Below are positions 38,874 to 47,984 of a stretch of DNA of 64,000 bases, one piece after another (position 1 is the stretch's first letter; the number at the start of each line of letters is the position of its first letter). This DNA comes from Vairimorpha ceranae (Eukaryota; Microsporidia; Nosematidae). The position numbers were made by a program, and so were the translations under genes. A model generated the notes under the pieces. The model searched no databases and was not told the origin of the DNA. It saw only the letters and a list, made by a program, of their open reading frames with translations. Where the stretch lies: contig NW_020169301.1 in the NCBI RefSeq assembly GCF_000988165.1, positions 1-64,000 of the forward strand, in the 5' to 3' direction.

Positions 38874-39051
38874 CAATTTATTAATAAAAATATTTTTTTA
38901 AGAATTTTGTTAGTTCTTGACATTCTAATATATTTTTAGCATTTTTATTGTTTAATAAATGCAAAACTTATGTTAATGTTTTATTCATTGTTATTTTATA
39001 ATTTCACAAAATTTAACAAATAGTGTTTTTAGAAAGTAGATAGCCCTTTTT

Positions 39052-40836
39052 ATGAATGAAAATAATAAAGCAAATTGGCAAAAAATAATACAGAAAAAAA
39101 TGTCAAGTTTTGATAGTAAAAATGTGGAAAGAGCAAATTCTGAAAATATATCACTAGATAATAAAAATGTAGATCAACATCCTATAAATAATTTATTTAC
39201 ACGATTAGAAAAAAGTGAAGAGGTTGTTGTTAATAAAGAAGTACACAAAACAGAAAATTTAACAGGAAGTAAATTAAAAATTTTTATTAACGAACAGGGG
39301 ACTATTACATTAAAGCCTTCTAGTAAGCTTCTTGCTAGTATTCTTTTTGAATTAGAAGATACAGTTTATGATATTAAAAATAACGAATGGAAGATTACAC
39401 ACATCGACTATAACAAAATCAAAAAGAAACTAAAAAGTGCTAAATTCATATTTAAAGACATTCCTAAAGGATCTCTTAATATATTAAATCGACCAATAAT
39501 TAATAAATCTTATGATCTTGAAGGAGAGATTTATGATAAAATGTTTGTATTTCAAAAGGAAGCTGTGATATATGCTTTAAATCGTGCAGGAAGAATAATT
39601 TTAGGTGATGATATGGGTCTTGGAAAAACGATCCAAGCACTTGGTATAGCTTACTATTACAGAATAGAATGGCCACTTCTTATTATAGCACCTGCCTCTT
39701 TATTAGACAACTGGGCCGCTTCTATTAAGCAATTTCTAAATTTAGATTCTAAAGTAGTTAGGGCGCGCACGGATTTCGGAGATAAAATTTCTATTATAAG
39801 TTATGACATGTGTAGTAAGTTTATAGACATAGTAAATACTTATAATTACGGTGTAATTATTGTAGATGAATGTCACTATATAAAATCTGCTACTAGCAAA
39901 CGTACTAAAAATATTTTGCCAATTTTACAGAATGCAGGAAGACTTATTCTGATGTCTGGAACACCTGCTGTAAGTCGACCATTAGAATTGTACACAATAT
40001 TTTGTGCGGTCGATAAAAATCTTTTTCCGAATTTTTCTGAATATGGAATTAGATACTGTAACGGAAGGAAAATTAAGCAGTGGTATGATTATAAAGGATG
40101 CACTCATGCGGAAGAATTGAATTTTATATTAAACAAGTATTTTATGATTAGACGTCTTAAAGATCAAGTACTTAATCAGTTACCGCCGAAATCTAGACGT
40201 CAAATTATTATTAATTGTGGACTTAATATTGATCGTAAAAATATTTCACTTGTTGGTGATAATGTTGAGCAGACTGCAATGGGAATGTACAGAGAAGCGG
40301 CAACACAGAAGCTAGAACCAGTAAAAATGTATATAGATACTATATTAGAGAAGAATATTAAATTTATTATATTTGCGCATCACTTAAGTATGATGGAAGG
40401 ATTATCTTTTTATCTCGCAGATAAAAAAGTAAATTTTATCAAAATGGACGGGTCAGTAATTACAAGTCATCGTCAACGATTAGTGAATGAATTTCAGAAT
40501 AATGGTAATGTAAGAGTTGCTTTACTGAGTGTTACTGCATGTAATACAGGGTTGACACTAACAGCAGCCAAACTTGTTGTGTTTGCTGAGTTATATTGGA
40601 ATCCCGGTACACTTCTTCAAGCAGAAGATCGAATTCACCGCATTGGACAGAGTAGTAGCGTAGATATTCATTATTTAGTTTGCAAAGGAACTGTAGATGA
40701 ATATGTATGGCCAATATTACTAAAGAAATTGAACGTTTTACAGAGCCTTGGGATGGGAAAAAATAATTTAAAGAATGCTGAATGTAAAAATATTGAAATT
40801 GAACAGACAACATTGGATAAATTTACAAATAAATAA
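39052..40836 (+). CDS. SNF2-family annealing helicase, SMARCAL1-like
   Basis: A 594-aa SNF2 ATPase. 'FQKEAVIYALNRAGRIILGD' leads into motif I 'DDMGLGKT' (186-193); motif II is DECH (272-275). 'LMSGTPAVSRP', 'FAHHLSMMEGL' and 'QAEDRIHRIGQ' (motif VI) follow. The 'GRIILGDDMGLGKTIQALGI' form with 'YYRIEWPLLIIAPASL' is characteristic of SMARCAL1 (HARP)/ZRANB3, which rewind RPA-coated DNA and reverse stalled forks. At about 75-140 a HARP-like segment remains ('DTVYDIKNNEW', then 'YNKIKKKL'). No zinc finger or RPA motif is apparent. CCC is six bases before the ATG; an AATAAA overlaps the last two codons. Confidence 0.85.
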   Translation: MNENNKANWQKIIQKKMSSFDSKNVERANSENISLDNKNVDQHPINNLFTRLEKSEEVVVNKEVHKTENLTGSKLKIFINEQGTITLKPSSKLLASILFELEDTVYDIKNNEWKITHIDYNKIKKKLKSAKFIFKDIPKGSLNILNRPIINKSYDLEGEIYDKMFVFQKEAVIYALNRAGRIILGDDMGLGKTIQALGIAYYYRIEWPLLIIAPASLLDNWAASIKQFLNLDSKVVRARTDFGDKISIISYDMCSKFIDIVNTYNYGVIIVDECHYIKSATSKRTKNILPILQNAGRLILMSGTPAVSRPLELYTIFCAVDKNLFPNFSEYGIRYCNGRKIKQWYDYKGCTHAEELNFILNKYFMIRRLKDQVLNQLPPKSRRQIIINCGLNIDRKNISLVGDNVEQTAMGMYREAATQKLEPVKMYIDTILEKNIKFIIFAHHLSMMEGLSFYLADKKVNFIKMDGSVITSHRQRLVNEFQNNGNVRVALLSVTACNTGLTLTAAKLVVFAELYWNPGTLLQAEDRIHRIGQSSSVDIHYLVCKGTVDEYVWPILLKKLNVLQSLGMGKNNLKNAECKNIEIEQTTLDKFTNK

Positions 40837-40937
40837 TATATTATTATTCTTAGAAGAATTGGCTTGTTGTTAATGATCTTTTACCTCTTACATAACAGTA
40901 AAAATTTTTATTTTAATTTTTAATAATAAAAAGGGTA

Positions 40938-41273
40938 ATGAATGCAACACAAGTTATAAAAAATGAACTTGCTCTACTATCAAAATTATATTACAAATCA
41001 AAAAACCAATTTAAGTCATCAGAGTTGCTTAATAGAATTAATGAAGTAAGAAAACTTGGAAATAAATTTCAGATAGCTAATAGCGAATACATCAAACTAA
41101 GATTACAGAATGCCTGTATAAATCTATACATTGCGGCATCTTCTTATTTTAAAATGGGACATTTTGTTAAATTTAGTTTGCTGTTATTTGGAATTTCAAG
41201 TAGAATATACTCATTTTTAGAATTTAATTTTGTATACAAAGATGAAATTGATGACATATTTGGAGATCTATAA
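40938..41273 (+). CDS. Small protein, RMP1/NEPRO-like
   Basis: A 111-aa basic helical protein. 'LLSKLYYKSKNQFKSS' followed by 'INEVRKLGNKF' resembles the 'L.RL.YKNKNQHR....' opening shared by the RNase MRP protein Rmp1 and NEPRO, which act in pre-rRNA processing. The similarity is short and the call is inference. The start is preceded by GGG ('AAGGGTAATG'). It lies 101 bp after the SMARCAL1-like gene on the same strand. Confidence 0.45.
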   Translation: MNATQVIKNELALLSKLYYKSKNQFKSSELLNRINEVRKLGNKFQIANSEYIKLRLQNACINLYIAASSYFKMGHFVKFSLLLFGISSRIYSFLEFNFVYKDEIDDIFGDL

Positions 41274-43698
41274 ATTTTATACTTTTTAATGCTTTAACTC
41301 AAAAAAAATGGAAGTTTTTCAAGATTATCGAATAAAAAATTATTTGTTTGTTTACATACAAGTAATATAATACTTTTGAGGTATCAAGTTAAACAAATAA
41401 TTGCAAAATAAAAAATTAATTTTTTTTTATATTTACTTTGGTTTTAAAATTATTAGTACATTTATAAATATTTTTATTTATTATTCAATTTAAATGAATA
41501 AATACTTTAAAACATTTTTAAAAAAAATTTATGAAAAAATGTAACAAATTTAACATTAAATAAAAAAATTTTTTTTTTATTGTTTTACATTGTAAGTGAT
41601 TTATATTTCATTGACTGTTGTTATTTAAATACTTTGTTTAGTAAAACCTTTGGGTATAAGAATTCTTTTTTACACTGTTTTTGTTAAATTGATTAAGAAA
41701 GCACGTTTTGTAATAATATAATTTTTTTGCTAAAAAGTTTTTAAGGTAAAAATATTGATATGAAAGTAAAGGCTTTAAATGTTTTAAATTTGCAAAAGAC
41801 TACTTCTTTAGATAATTACTTGTATACTATAATCTATGTCGAGTATATAAAATATTTATTTTTTGAAAGTCGTAAAAATAAACTGTTCGAATAATAAGCA
41901 TCCTATTTTTGGGTTTAAAATATACATAACATTAAAATATACCACATTGAAAGATGTTTTAAATATTTTATATTGATTTAACAGAAAGAGAAAAAATTTA
42001 AATTAAAATTTTAAAAATAAAAAATATACGATTTGATAATTTGTCTATAAAATATTAATTAAACTAAAAATTTACTGATTTTAATATTTTATAGATGATA
42101 TATTAGTAAATTTTACAAGAAAGGTTCCTTACTACGATCAATGAGAATAATAAAAAATTTAAGTAATCTTTTTATTGGTTCTTCAGCACTTTGATCCATC
42201 TATATATAATATTTTTAAGACTAAAAAGGCAAGTTTTATTAAATTTATAATATTTTTTTTGAATTTGATTTTAAAGAATCTATATACATTAAAAAACTAT
42301 AAAAAGCAAAATTAATAAACAATTTGTTTATATTGTACAAAATATAACCATTATATCGACTATTATACATGTAAAGTTAAAGAAAAAAAAATTACGAGAT
42401 ACAGTTAAAAGAAGCAAATACATTTGTTACAAAGATTTGGATAAAAAAACAGCAAAAAGTGAATTTTTAGATTCTTATAATACAAATTTAAAATGATGGC
42501 ATATTATTTGTGAACTCATACTACAATTACATTTTTTCAGGCCTTAGAAACTTTTGAATTATTTTACGAACTATAAAAACAAAACTTACTATTTTTAGAT
42601 ATGGTTTGTAATCTTTTGCTATCTAAAAACAATAATAATGGTATAGAATAACATTTGTAACAATAAAAGTTTTAGTGATTTAATAGTTTTAATACATTTA
42701 TTAAATAAAGATGTTAGATACAACTAATTTTAGATTATGACAAGAAAAAAAATATTTTTTAGCATACAATATTTTTTTTTCTTCTTATATAATAAATATT
42801 CTTTCGCTATGAAAAATTGCAAATCTATTCAAAGCTTTGATTTATTACAAAACGGAATATTTGTTTAAAAATTTTATGACGGTTATGGTTTAAAATGTCC
42901 AATTTAAGATGAAACTTGAAGTAAAAACTAATTAGGAATAAAAGATTATATTAACATATTTAATTGATATAAAAAAACATTATAACACATTAAAAAAGCT
43001 TTTAAGTTTACTTTAAAAACAATATTAGACTTTTATAAAATAATAACATCTGTTAAAATACACGTTTTGAAATTATTGGTGGGGCGAATATGTAGAATGG
43101 ATAATTTAAAATAAAAAATGTTGTAACAGAATAAGATAAAAATTTTAAAATATTATTGTATTACTTCTGTAGAAAAAATCAGCTTAGATACAATCTTAAA
43201 AAACATAGCAAAAATTAGTTAATAATGGAAGATAAACATGCTTAAACGGAGTAAGTAAAATTGTTGTGGATCACAAGACTTGATAAAATTTCCAATTTAT
43301 AGGTGTTTTTCATATTAATAATTTACAAATGATATACTTTTTTCTTAAAGTATAAAGAAAATAAATAAATTTATAAAATTTAAAAATCACAATATTATTT
43401 TTTAAACAACAAATTGCTTTGTCTTATCTGTGTGTGATTTTGGAGAATTAATACCTCTGGAGAAGATTTGATTTACAGATATTGTTAAAAACAAAAAAAC
43501 TCTCCTAATTTATGTTTTAATGAATAAAGCGAAATTAAATTTATTTTAAAAAAAGTAGTAAATTCACATCTACAGCATCTAAAGCAAATCATTATCTCTT
43601 TTTTATAGTTTAACAAGTACTCTATTCATTCTTTCTACAGGTGCTTAATTAAGTTTATATACTTTAAATTTTCTACAATAATAATACGTAACTATAAT
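41274..43698. other. Gene desert, 2.4 kb
   Basis: The longest stretch without intact gene in the window after the MULE region. Short open pieces exist around 42120-42260 and 42520-42650 on the plus strand, interrupted by many stops. They look like very old coding remains but I cannot name a family. No tRNA, snRNA or C/D snoRNA was found on reading both strands. Confidence 0.4.
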
Positions 43699-45774
43699 TT
43701 ATGGTAAATATATGACATCATCATCCTTAATATCTAGAAAATCTTTTGTTACCAAATGTTTGATTGTATCACTAAACTGAGTAAAAAATTTGAATTTTTT
43801 CTTTACTTCTGATTCTACAAAAGAAATTTTAGCAATTTTTAATTTTTTCATTAATTTCATAATAAATGATTCTACAGCATAATCTAATCCTAAATCATTA
43901 TTTTTACAATTTACAATTCTGTTCTTTTCTGGTATTTTATAATAAAATAAATCTATGAATGTGTTTGAGCCTTCTCTTCTATAACTTTTATATTTTGTGT
44001 TGTCACTTCTGTAATTTTGTAAATCATAAGTTTCATTTTCCTTTATTTGTAAACATTTATTGATGACATCATTTCGATTTGGATTTACATATCCATAATT
44101 ATCTTTAACAATAATAAGTCCGCATTTTTCTAAAAAATCAATATTTTCATAAAAACAAGAATCTTTACTAACCGCTTTTAAAACTTTAAGATCTGGTTCA
44201 TCCATCAAATACATTAATAGTGACACTTTATCTGTACTTAATTTTATGTCTATGTTGTGAATCTCAATTATTAACGAAGAAGCTTTGTAACAACAATTGA
44301 TGTCTGATCTAGGATATTTTACATGAAAACGCTTTAATAAAATATCGCACAAATTTGTAAGTTTTGGATGTAAATTACAAGTCATAACTTCTAAATTACA
44401 AAATCCTTTTGTAATCAAATGTAAATTTGTATTAAAATCAAATTCTTGCCCGCCGAGTCCAAAATTCTCAGTAATTGGCAGACCGTATGCCTGTAAAATC
44501 AAATTAAGCCAAGAAATGCCAGATGATCCACAATGAAATTTACAGTATCTAAAAATTCTCATTTCTTTATTTAAATCAGTCCTGTCATTAATGATTCTTT
44601 CAAGACATTCATGGCTTAATTTTTTAATAATCAAAGCTTTTTGTTCAATTTTATTTATAAGAATAAAAATATTATTAATTAAAGATTCACAATTTTGTGT
44701 TTTAAAACTAATTTCTCTTATTAATCTAGCAAAAAAATCTGGAACATTTTCTAAATCCTGAATTTTTTCAACAATTTTTTTCAAAAAAATATCTTCTAAA
44801 CTTTCGATGTTTATGCTATCACTAATAAAAGTATTGCGAAATTCAATATAAAAACCAAAAATTGATTCTAAATCTTTTAAATTATCTAAACATTGTAATA
44901 AATGTGGTTCAACTCTTAATAAAAAAGTAGTGCAGTAAATATCTTCCATAAAATGTAAAATATTTTCTATCTTTTTAAATCTACCAAAAAATTTCGGTAT
45001 TTTATAAATGTCTGTAGCTAAATTGTCTGGCTGTTCGTCATAAAAAATCCAATCTAAAAGTCGTTTAAATTTTTTTGCAATAAATTTTGTAATTTCATAA
45101 TAAGATTCTTTACTTGAAAAATCAAACAATAATTTAGCAATCTTTAATTCAACATTGGTTTTTCTTACTAATTTATTAATTTCACAAACATCAGATGTTT
45201 GAGTAAACGAGTTATAATATTTATCAAGAAAACAAATATATTCTTCATGATTTTCACTGTAAAAATAAATATTTCTTAGATAGCAAACTGTTTTACATAA
45301 TTCGTTTATATTTTCATAAGTCTCTTTTTTATAATAAGATTCCCTTAATGCATGTAATTCGAAAAAAAAATATTCTTCTAAGGTTGAAATACTTGCATAA
45401 AAATATTTTTTATAAAATAAAGAATAATATAATGTACGGATGTGCATTATATCACTTTCATTTTTATTGCAATTAACGTTAATAAAAAATCGTTCTAGGT
45501 AGAAATATACACGTTCTAATAAAAAATAACTTTTTTCTAGGTTTTGACATAGATTAAAAAATCCCTTTAACGATGTAACAGGTCTCAAAGAATCAAAATA
45601 ATTGGCTAAAATATCTTTAAGTACTTGATAAATTACAATTCCCTTAATTTCGTATGTTGGTGTTTTTTCTGTACAGTGTAAATAAATAATATTATATGCT
45701 TTAATAAAATCATTTGATGTAAAAGTTTCAGCAGATTTTAGAATTTTTAGCGTTAAAAATTCAAGATCTTCCAT
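43699..45774 (-). CDS. Cullin, scaffold of a RING ubiquitin ligase
   Basis: A 691-aa cullin. The N-terminal half shows cullin-repeat-like helices. The C-terminal part has a weak cullin-homology region (about 430-560), where 'GLGLDYA'-type and 'NLHPKLTNLCDILLKRF' stretches occur. A clear winged-helix neddylation domain lies at about 625-691. In it 'FIMKLMKKLK' aligns with the 'IVRIMK.RK' motif, so the NEDD8-accepting Lys is preserved. The end 'DTIKHLVTKDFLDIKDDDVIYLP' corresponds to 'IK..IE.LI..EYLERD....Y.Y.A'. The paralogue (CUL1, CUL3 or other) is not decidable by eye. CCC is four bases before the ATG. Confidence 0.8.
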   Translation of the reverse strand: MEDLEFLTLKILKSAETFTSNDFIKAYNIIYLHCTEKTPTYEIKGIVIYQVLKDILANYFDSLRPVTSLKGFFNLCQNLEKSYFLLERVYFYLERFFINVNCNKNESDIMHIRTLYYSLFYKKYFYASISTLEEYFFFELHALRESYYKKETYENINELCKTVCYLRNIYFYSENHEEYICFLDKYYNSFTQTSDVCEINKLVRKTNVELKIAKLLFDFSSKESYYEITKFIAKKFKRLLDWIFYDEQPDNLATDIYKIPKFFGRFKKIENILHFMEDIYCTTFLLRVEPHLLQCLDNLKDLESIFGFYIEFRNTFISDSINIESLEDIFLKKIVEKIQDLENVPDFFARLIREISFKTQNCESLINNIFILINKIEQKALIIKKLSHECLERIINDRTDLNKEMRIFRYCKFHCGSSGISWLNLILQAYGLPITENFGLGGQEFDFNTNLHLITKGFCNLEVMTCNLHPKLTNLCDILLKRFHVKYPRSDINCCYKASSLIIEIHNIDIKLSTDKVSLLMYLMDEPDLKVLKAVSKDSCFYENIDFLEKCGLIIVKDNYGYVNPNRNDVINKCLQIKENETYDLQNYRSDNTKYKSYRREGSNTFIDLFYYKIPEKNRIVNCKNNDLGLDYAVESFIMKLMKKLKIAKISFVESEVKKKFKFFTQFSDTIKHLVTKDFLDIKDDDVIYLP

Positions 45775-46216
45775 TTGAGGGTAAAAGTTAAAAGATTGAA
45801 ATTTATATACAACAAAAAGATGTATAAATTGATTTAAAAATACTAAAATATCAGTGCATTATTATTGTTTGATTTAGGAAAAATACGAAAATGTTTAATA
45901 ATTTATATAACAATATTATATTGTAAAAAATAAAATAGATGTATCATCTTAAAATTCCTTATTATTACCTTTAAAATATTACACAAAAATAAATGTTTCT
46001 AGTTAAAGACAGCATAAAGGAAGTATTAAGACATTCTGGTTATAAAACCGGTTTAACACATTTCACCATTACTGTTGTTAAAACACAAGATACTGCAAGA
46101 ATAATAAATTTATTCTTAACAGCTGCCAGATTATAGCCATTTCGTAAAGTTTATTTTCAAATATAAAAAATCTTTAAGAAAACTTTACCTCGCCTAAGTA
46201 GTTTAAACAATAACAT
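45775..46216. other. Spacer upstream of the cullin gene
   Basis: AT-rich upstream region of the cullin, followed by the possible short gene at 45993-46136 (separate entry) and about 80 bases before the stop of the 167-aa gene. Confidence 0.4.
45993..46136 (+). CDS. Possible short gene, 47 aa
   Basis: A 47-codon frame encoding a balanced, protein-like sequence ('FLVKDSIKEVLRHSGY', then 'ARIINLFLTAARL') that differs in composition from translated AT noise. It has no CCC/GGG signal, and an in-frame stop lies directly before the ATG. I do not recognise a family. It may be a small conserved protein or a fragment of an old gene. Confidence 0.25.
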   Translation: MFLVKDSIKEVLRHSGYKTGLTHFTITVVKTQDTARIINLFLTAARL

Positions 46217-46720
46217 TTACATTTTTTTATACAAATCTTCAAGATCGTCAATTTTATAAAAATCCGAACTTTTTGTAAAAAGCGTGTACAGCTCATATAC
46301 ATTTTTACCTAATTCATTTTCAGCATGTTTTGTTTCTAATCCTAAAATATGAAACTTTACAGCTACCAAGACCCTTTGTACAAAAAGTTTGTAAACCGAT
46401 GTTTCCTCTATCATATTGTAAATTTCTATTGAATATTTGTAGAGCCCGTTATAAAACCCAATAATATTTTCTTTATTCAAATTTAGTTCTTCTTCTCTAT
46501 ATCCTTTGATATAATTTATCATAGCATTAACGTACATGTCAATTGCTTTAAGTTTATTCGATTTTATAACCAAATCTCCTTCTCCTTTGTATTTTTTTGC
46601 TTTACAAAGATACATATTTTGCATTTTATGTTTCCTTATAAATGTTCCAAATCCTTTTTCGTCAATTAATGCAGATTTAAAATATCCTTTGCGTTTTAAC
46701 TTTTCTATTCTTTCTTTCAT
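46217..46720 (-). CDS. Hypothetical helical protein, 167 aa
   Basis: Not recognised. It is a basic N-terminus ('ERIEKLKRKGYFKSA') followed by helices including 'LKAIDMYVNAMINYIKGY', which has a TPR- or MIT-like spacing, though not enough to name a domain. There are no membrane spans or metal sites. CCC is one base before the ATG ('ATCCCTATG'), which supports a real gene. Confidence 0.6.
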   Translation of the reverse strand: MKERIEKLKRKGYFKSALIDEKGFGTFIRKHKMQNMYLCKAKKYKGEGDLVIKSNKLKAIDMYVNAMINYIKGYREEELNLNKENIIGFYNGLYKYSIEIYNMIEETSVYKLFVQRVLVAVKFHILGLETKHAENELGKNVYELYTLFTKSSDFYKIDDLEDLYKKM

Positions 46721-47451
46721 AGGGATTTTTAAATTTTTTTGTATTTCAATTACAAGATGTTTTAATGATAATCTATAAATTTAGAAAAAGCAAAATTGAT
46801 GTTGTTAGGTGTAAAACAAATATTTTAAAAGGAATATAAAGCCTATTTGCGTGTGCATCCCATAGTGTATTAATTTTTGTATAATATTGTACAATTTGTT
46901 ATATCACTATCAATTTAAAAAATTATATCGTTAAATTGTTATTTTGCTTACAGTTGGATCACAAATTTTAGCATAAACAGGTTATTCTTAGATTTTTAAT
47001 AAAATTTATAATGTTTTTTTTATCTTACAAATATGAGCTACTGTTAATCAGTATTTTGATTCTTTACTTAACATCTCTTGAAATAATTAGCTAAATAAGA
47101 AGTATAACAAGTATATTTGACTAAAAGTAGCAGCTTATATTTATTTTTTTACATTTTGTTTACAAATTATTATTGAAGATTAAAATTTTTTCTGAGTGGT
47201 ACAATTATTCTAATTCATTAATTTTTTATTTATTTGACACAAATAAGTTAATTTAAATTAAACCATTAAAAAAATGATAAATCGGACAAAGTCAATGAAA
47301 ATTTTAACAGTTTATAACATGTCAAGCAAGTTATATTAATAGAACTTCTTGACAAGTATATACTTTTTACAAAAAATCTTTTTGTTGTGTTATTCACAAA
47401 AACTTTTTACTTATAATAAGTTCTTTTAACTTTTATAATTTTACTATCCTT
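46721..47451. other. Divergent AT-rich spacer
   Basis: A long divergent intergenic region. No gene, RNA or significant repeat is seen. Confidence 0.4.
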
Positions 47452-47853
47452 ATGGAAGACCTTTATTCAGAAATATCAGAAGAATTACTTAGTGAACTAA
47501 AAAACTTTAAAAATGATATAAATGCTTACGAAAAATTACACAAGCTTTTTAGAAAAGAAGATGCTCTATTTAATTTCGAAAATTGGGATAATATTAAGAA
47601 AAATCTAAAACATGAAATCTTTAACTTCCAGGACAAATTGTATAAGCATTTATTGGATATTGACAAGAAACTTCTTGAGTATGAATCACTTAATCAAAAT
47701 CAGGAGCTTGATGTGAACTTAGTAGATATTGAAGTTAATTCAAATATACTAAGCAGAAATAAAGAACCTCCAGAAGGATTTACAAACTCTTCTTGGTATT
47801 TACCTTGTTTTCCAAATTTAAACATGATTGAATTTTTACATGAGGATGATTAA
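47452..47853 (+). CDS. Hypothetical protein, 133 aa
   Basis: Not recognised. It is an acidic helical or coiled-coil protein ('ELLSELKNFKNDINAYEKL') with a distinct conserved-looking C-terminal motif 'EPPEGFTNSSWYLPCFPNL' rich in Pro and aromatics. Only 'ATCCTTATG' precedes the start, a weak version of the local signal. The coiled coil plus short motif would fit a subunit of a larger complex, which is inference. Confidence 0.6.
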   Translation: MEDLYSEISEELLSELKNFKNDINAYEKLHKLFRKEDALFNFENWDNIKKNLKHEIFNFQDKLYKHLLDIDKKLLEYESLNQNQELDVNLVDIEVNSNILSRNKEPPEGFTNSSWYLPCFPNLNMIEFLHEDD

Positions 47854-47984
47854 AAAATTAAGATTGATTTTGTATTATTATATAAACAAATTATAATTTT
47901 TTTAGAAAATTATAAATAATTTATGTTTAGCATAAAAGTGAAACGTGTTTAAAAAATATATCATAAAAATAAACCCTAAATAAA

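Noticed and set aside
40532..40813. Antisense frame of 93 codons in the SMARCAL1-like gene
   Set aside because: Shadow of the conserved helicase motifs on the other strand.
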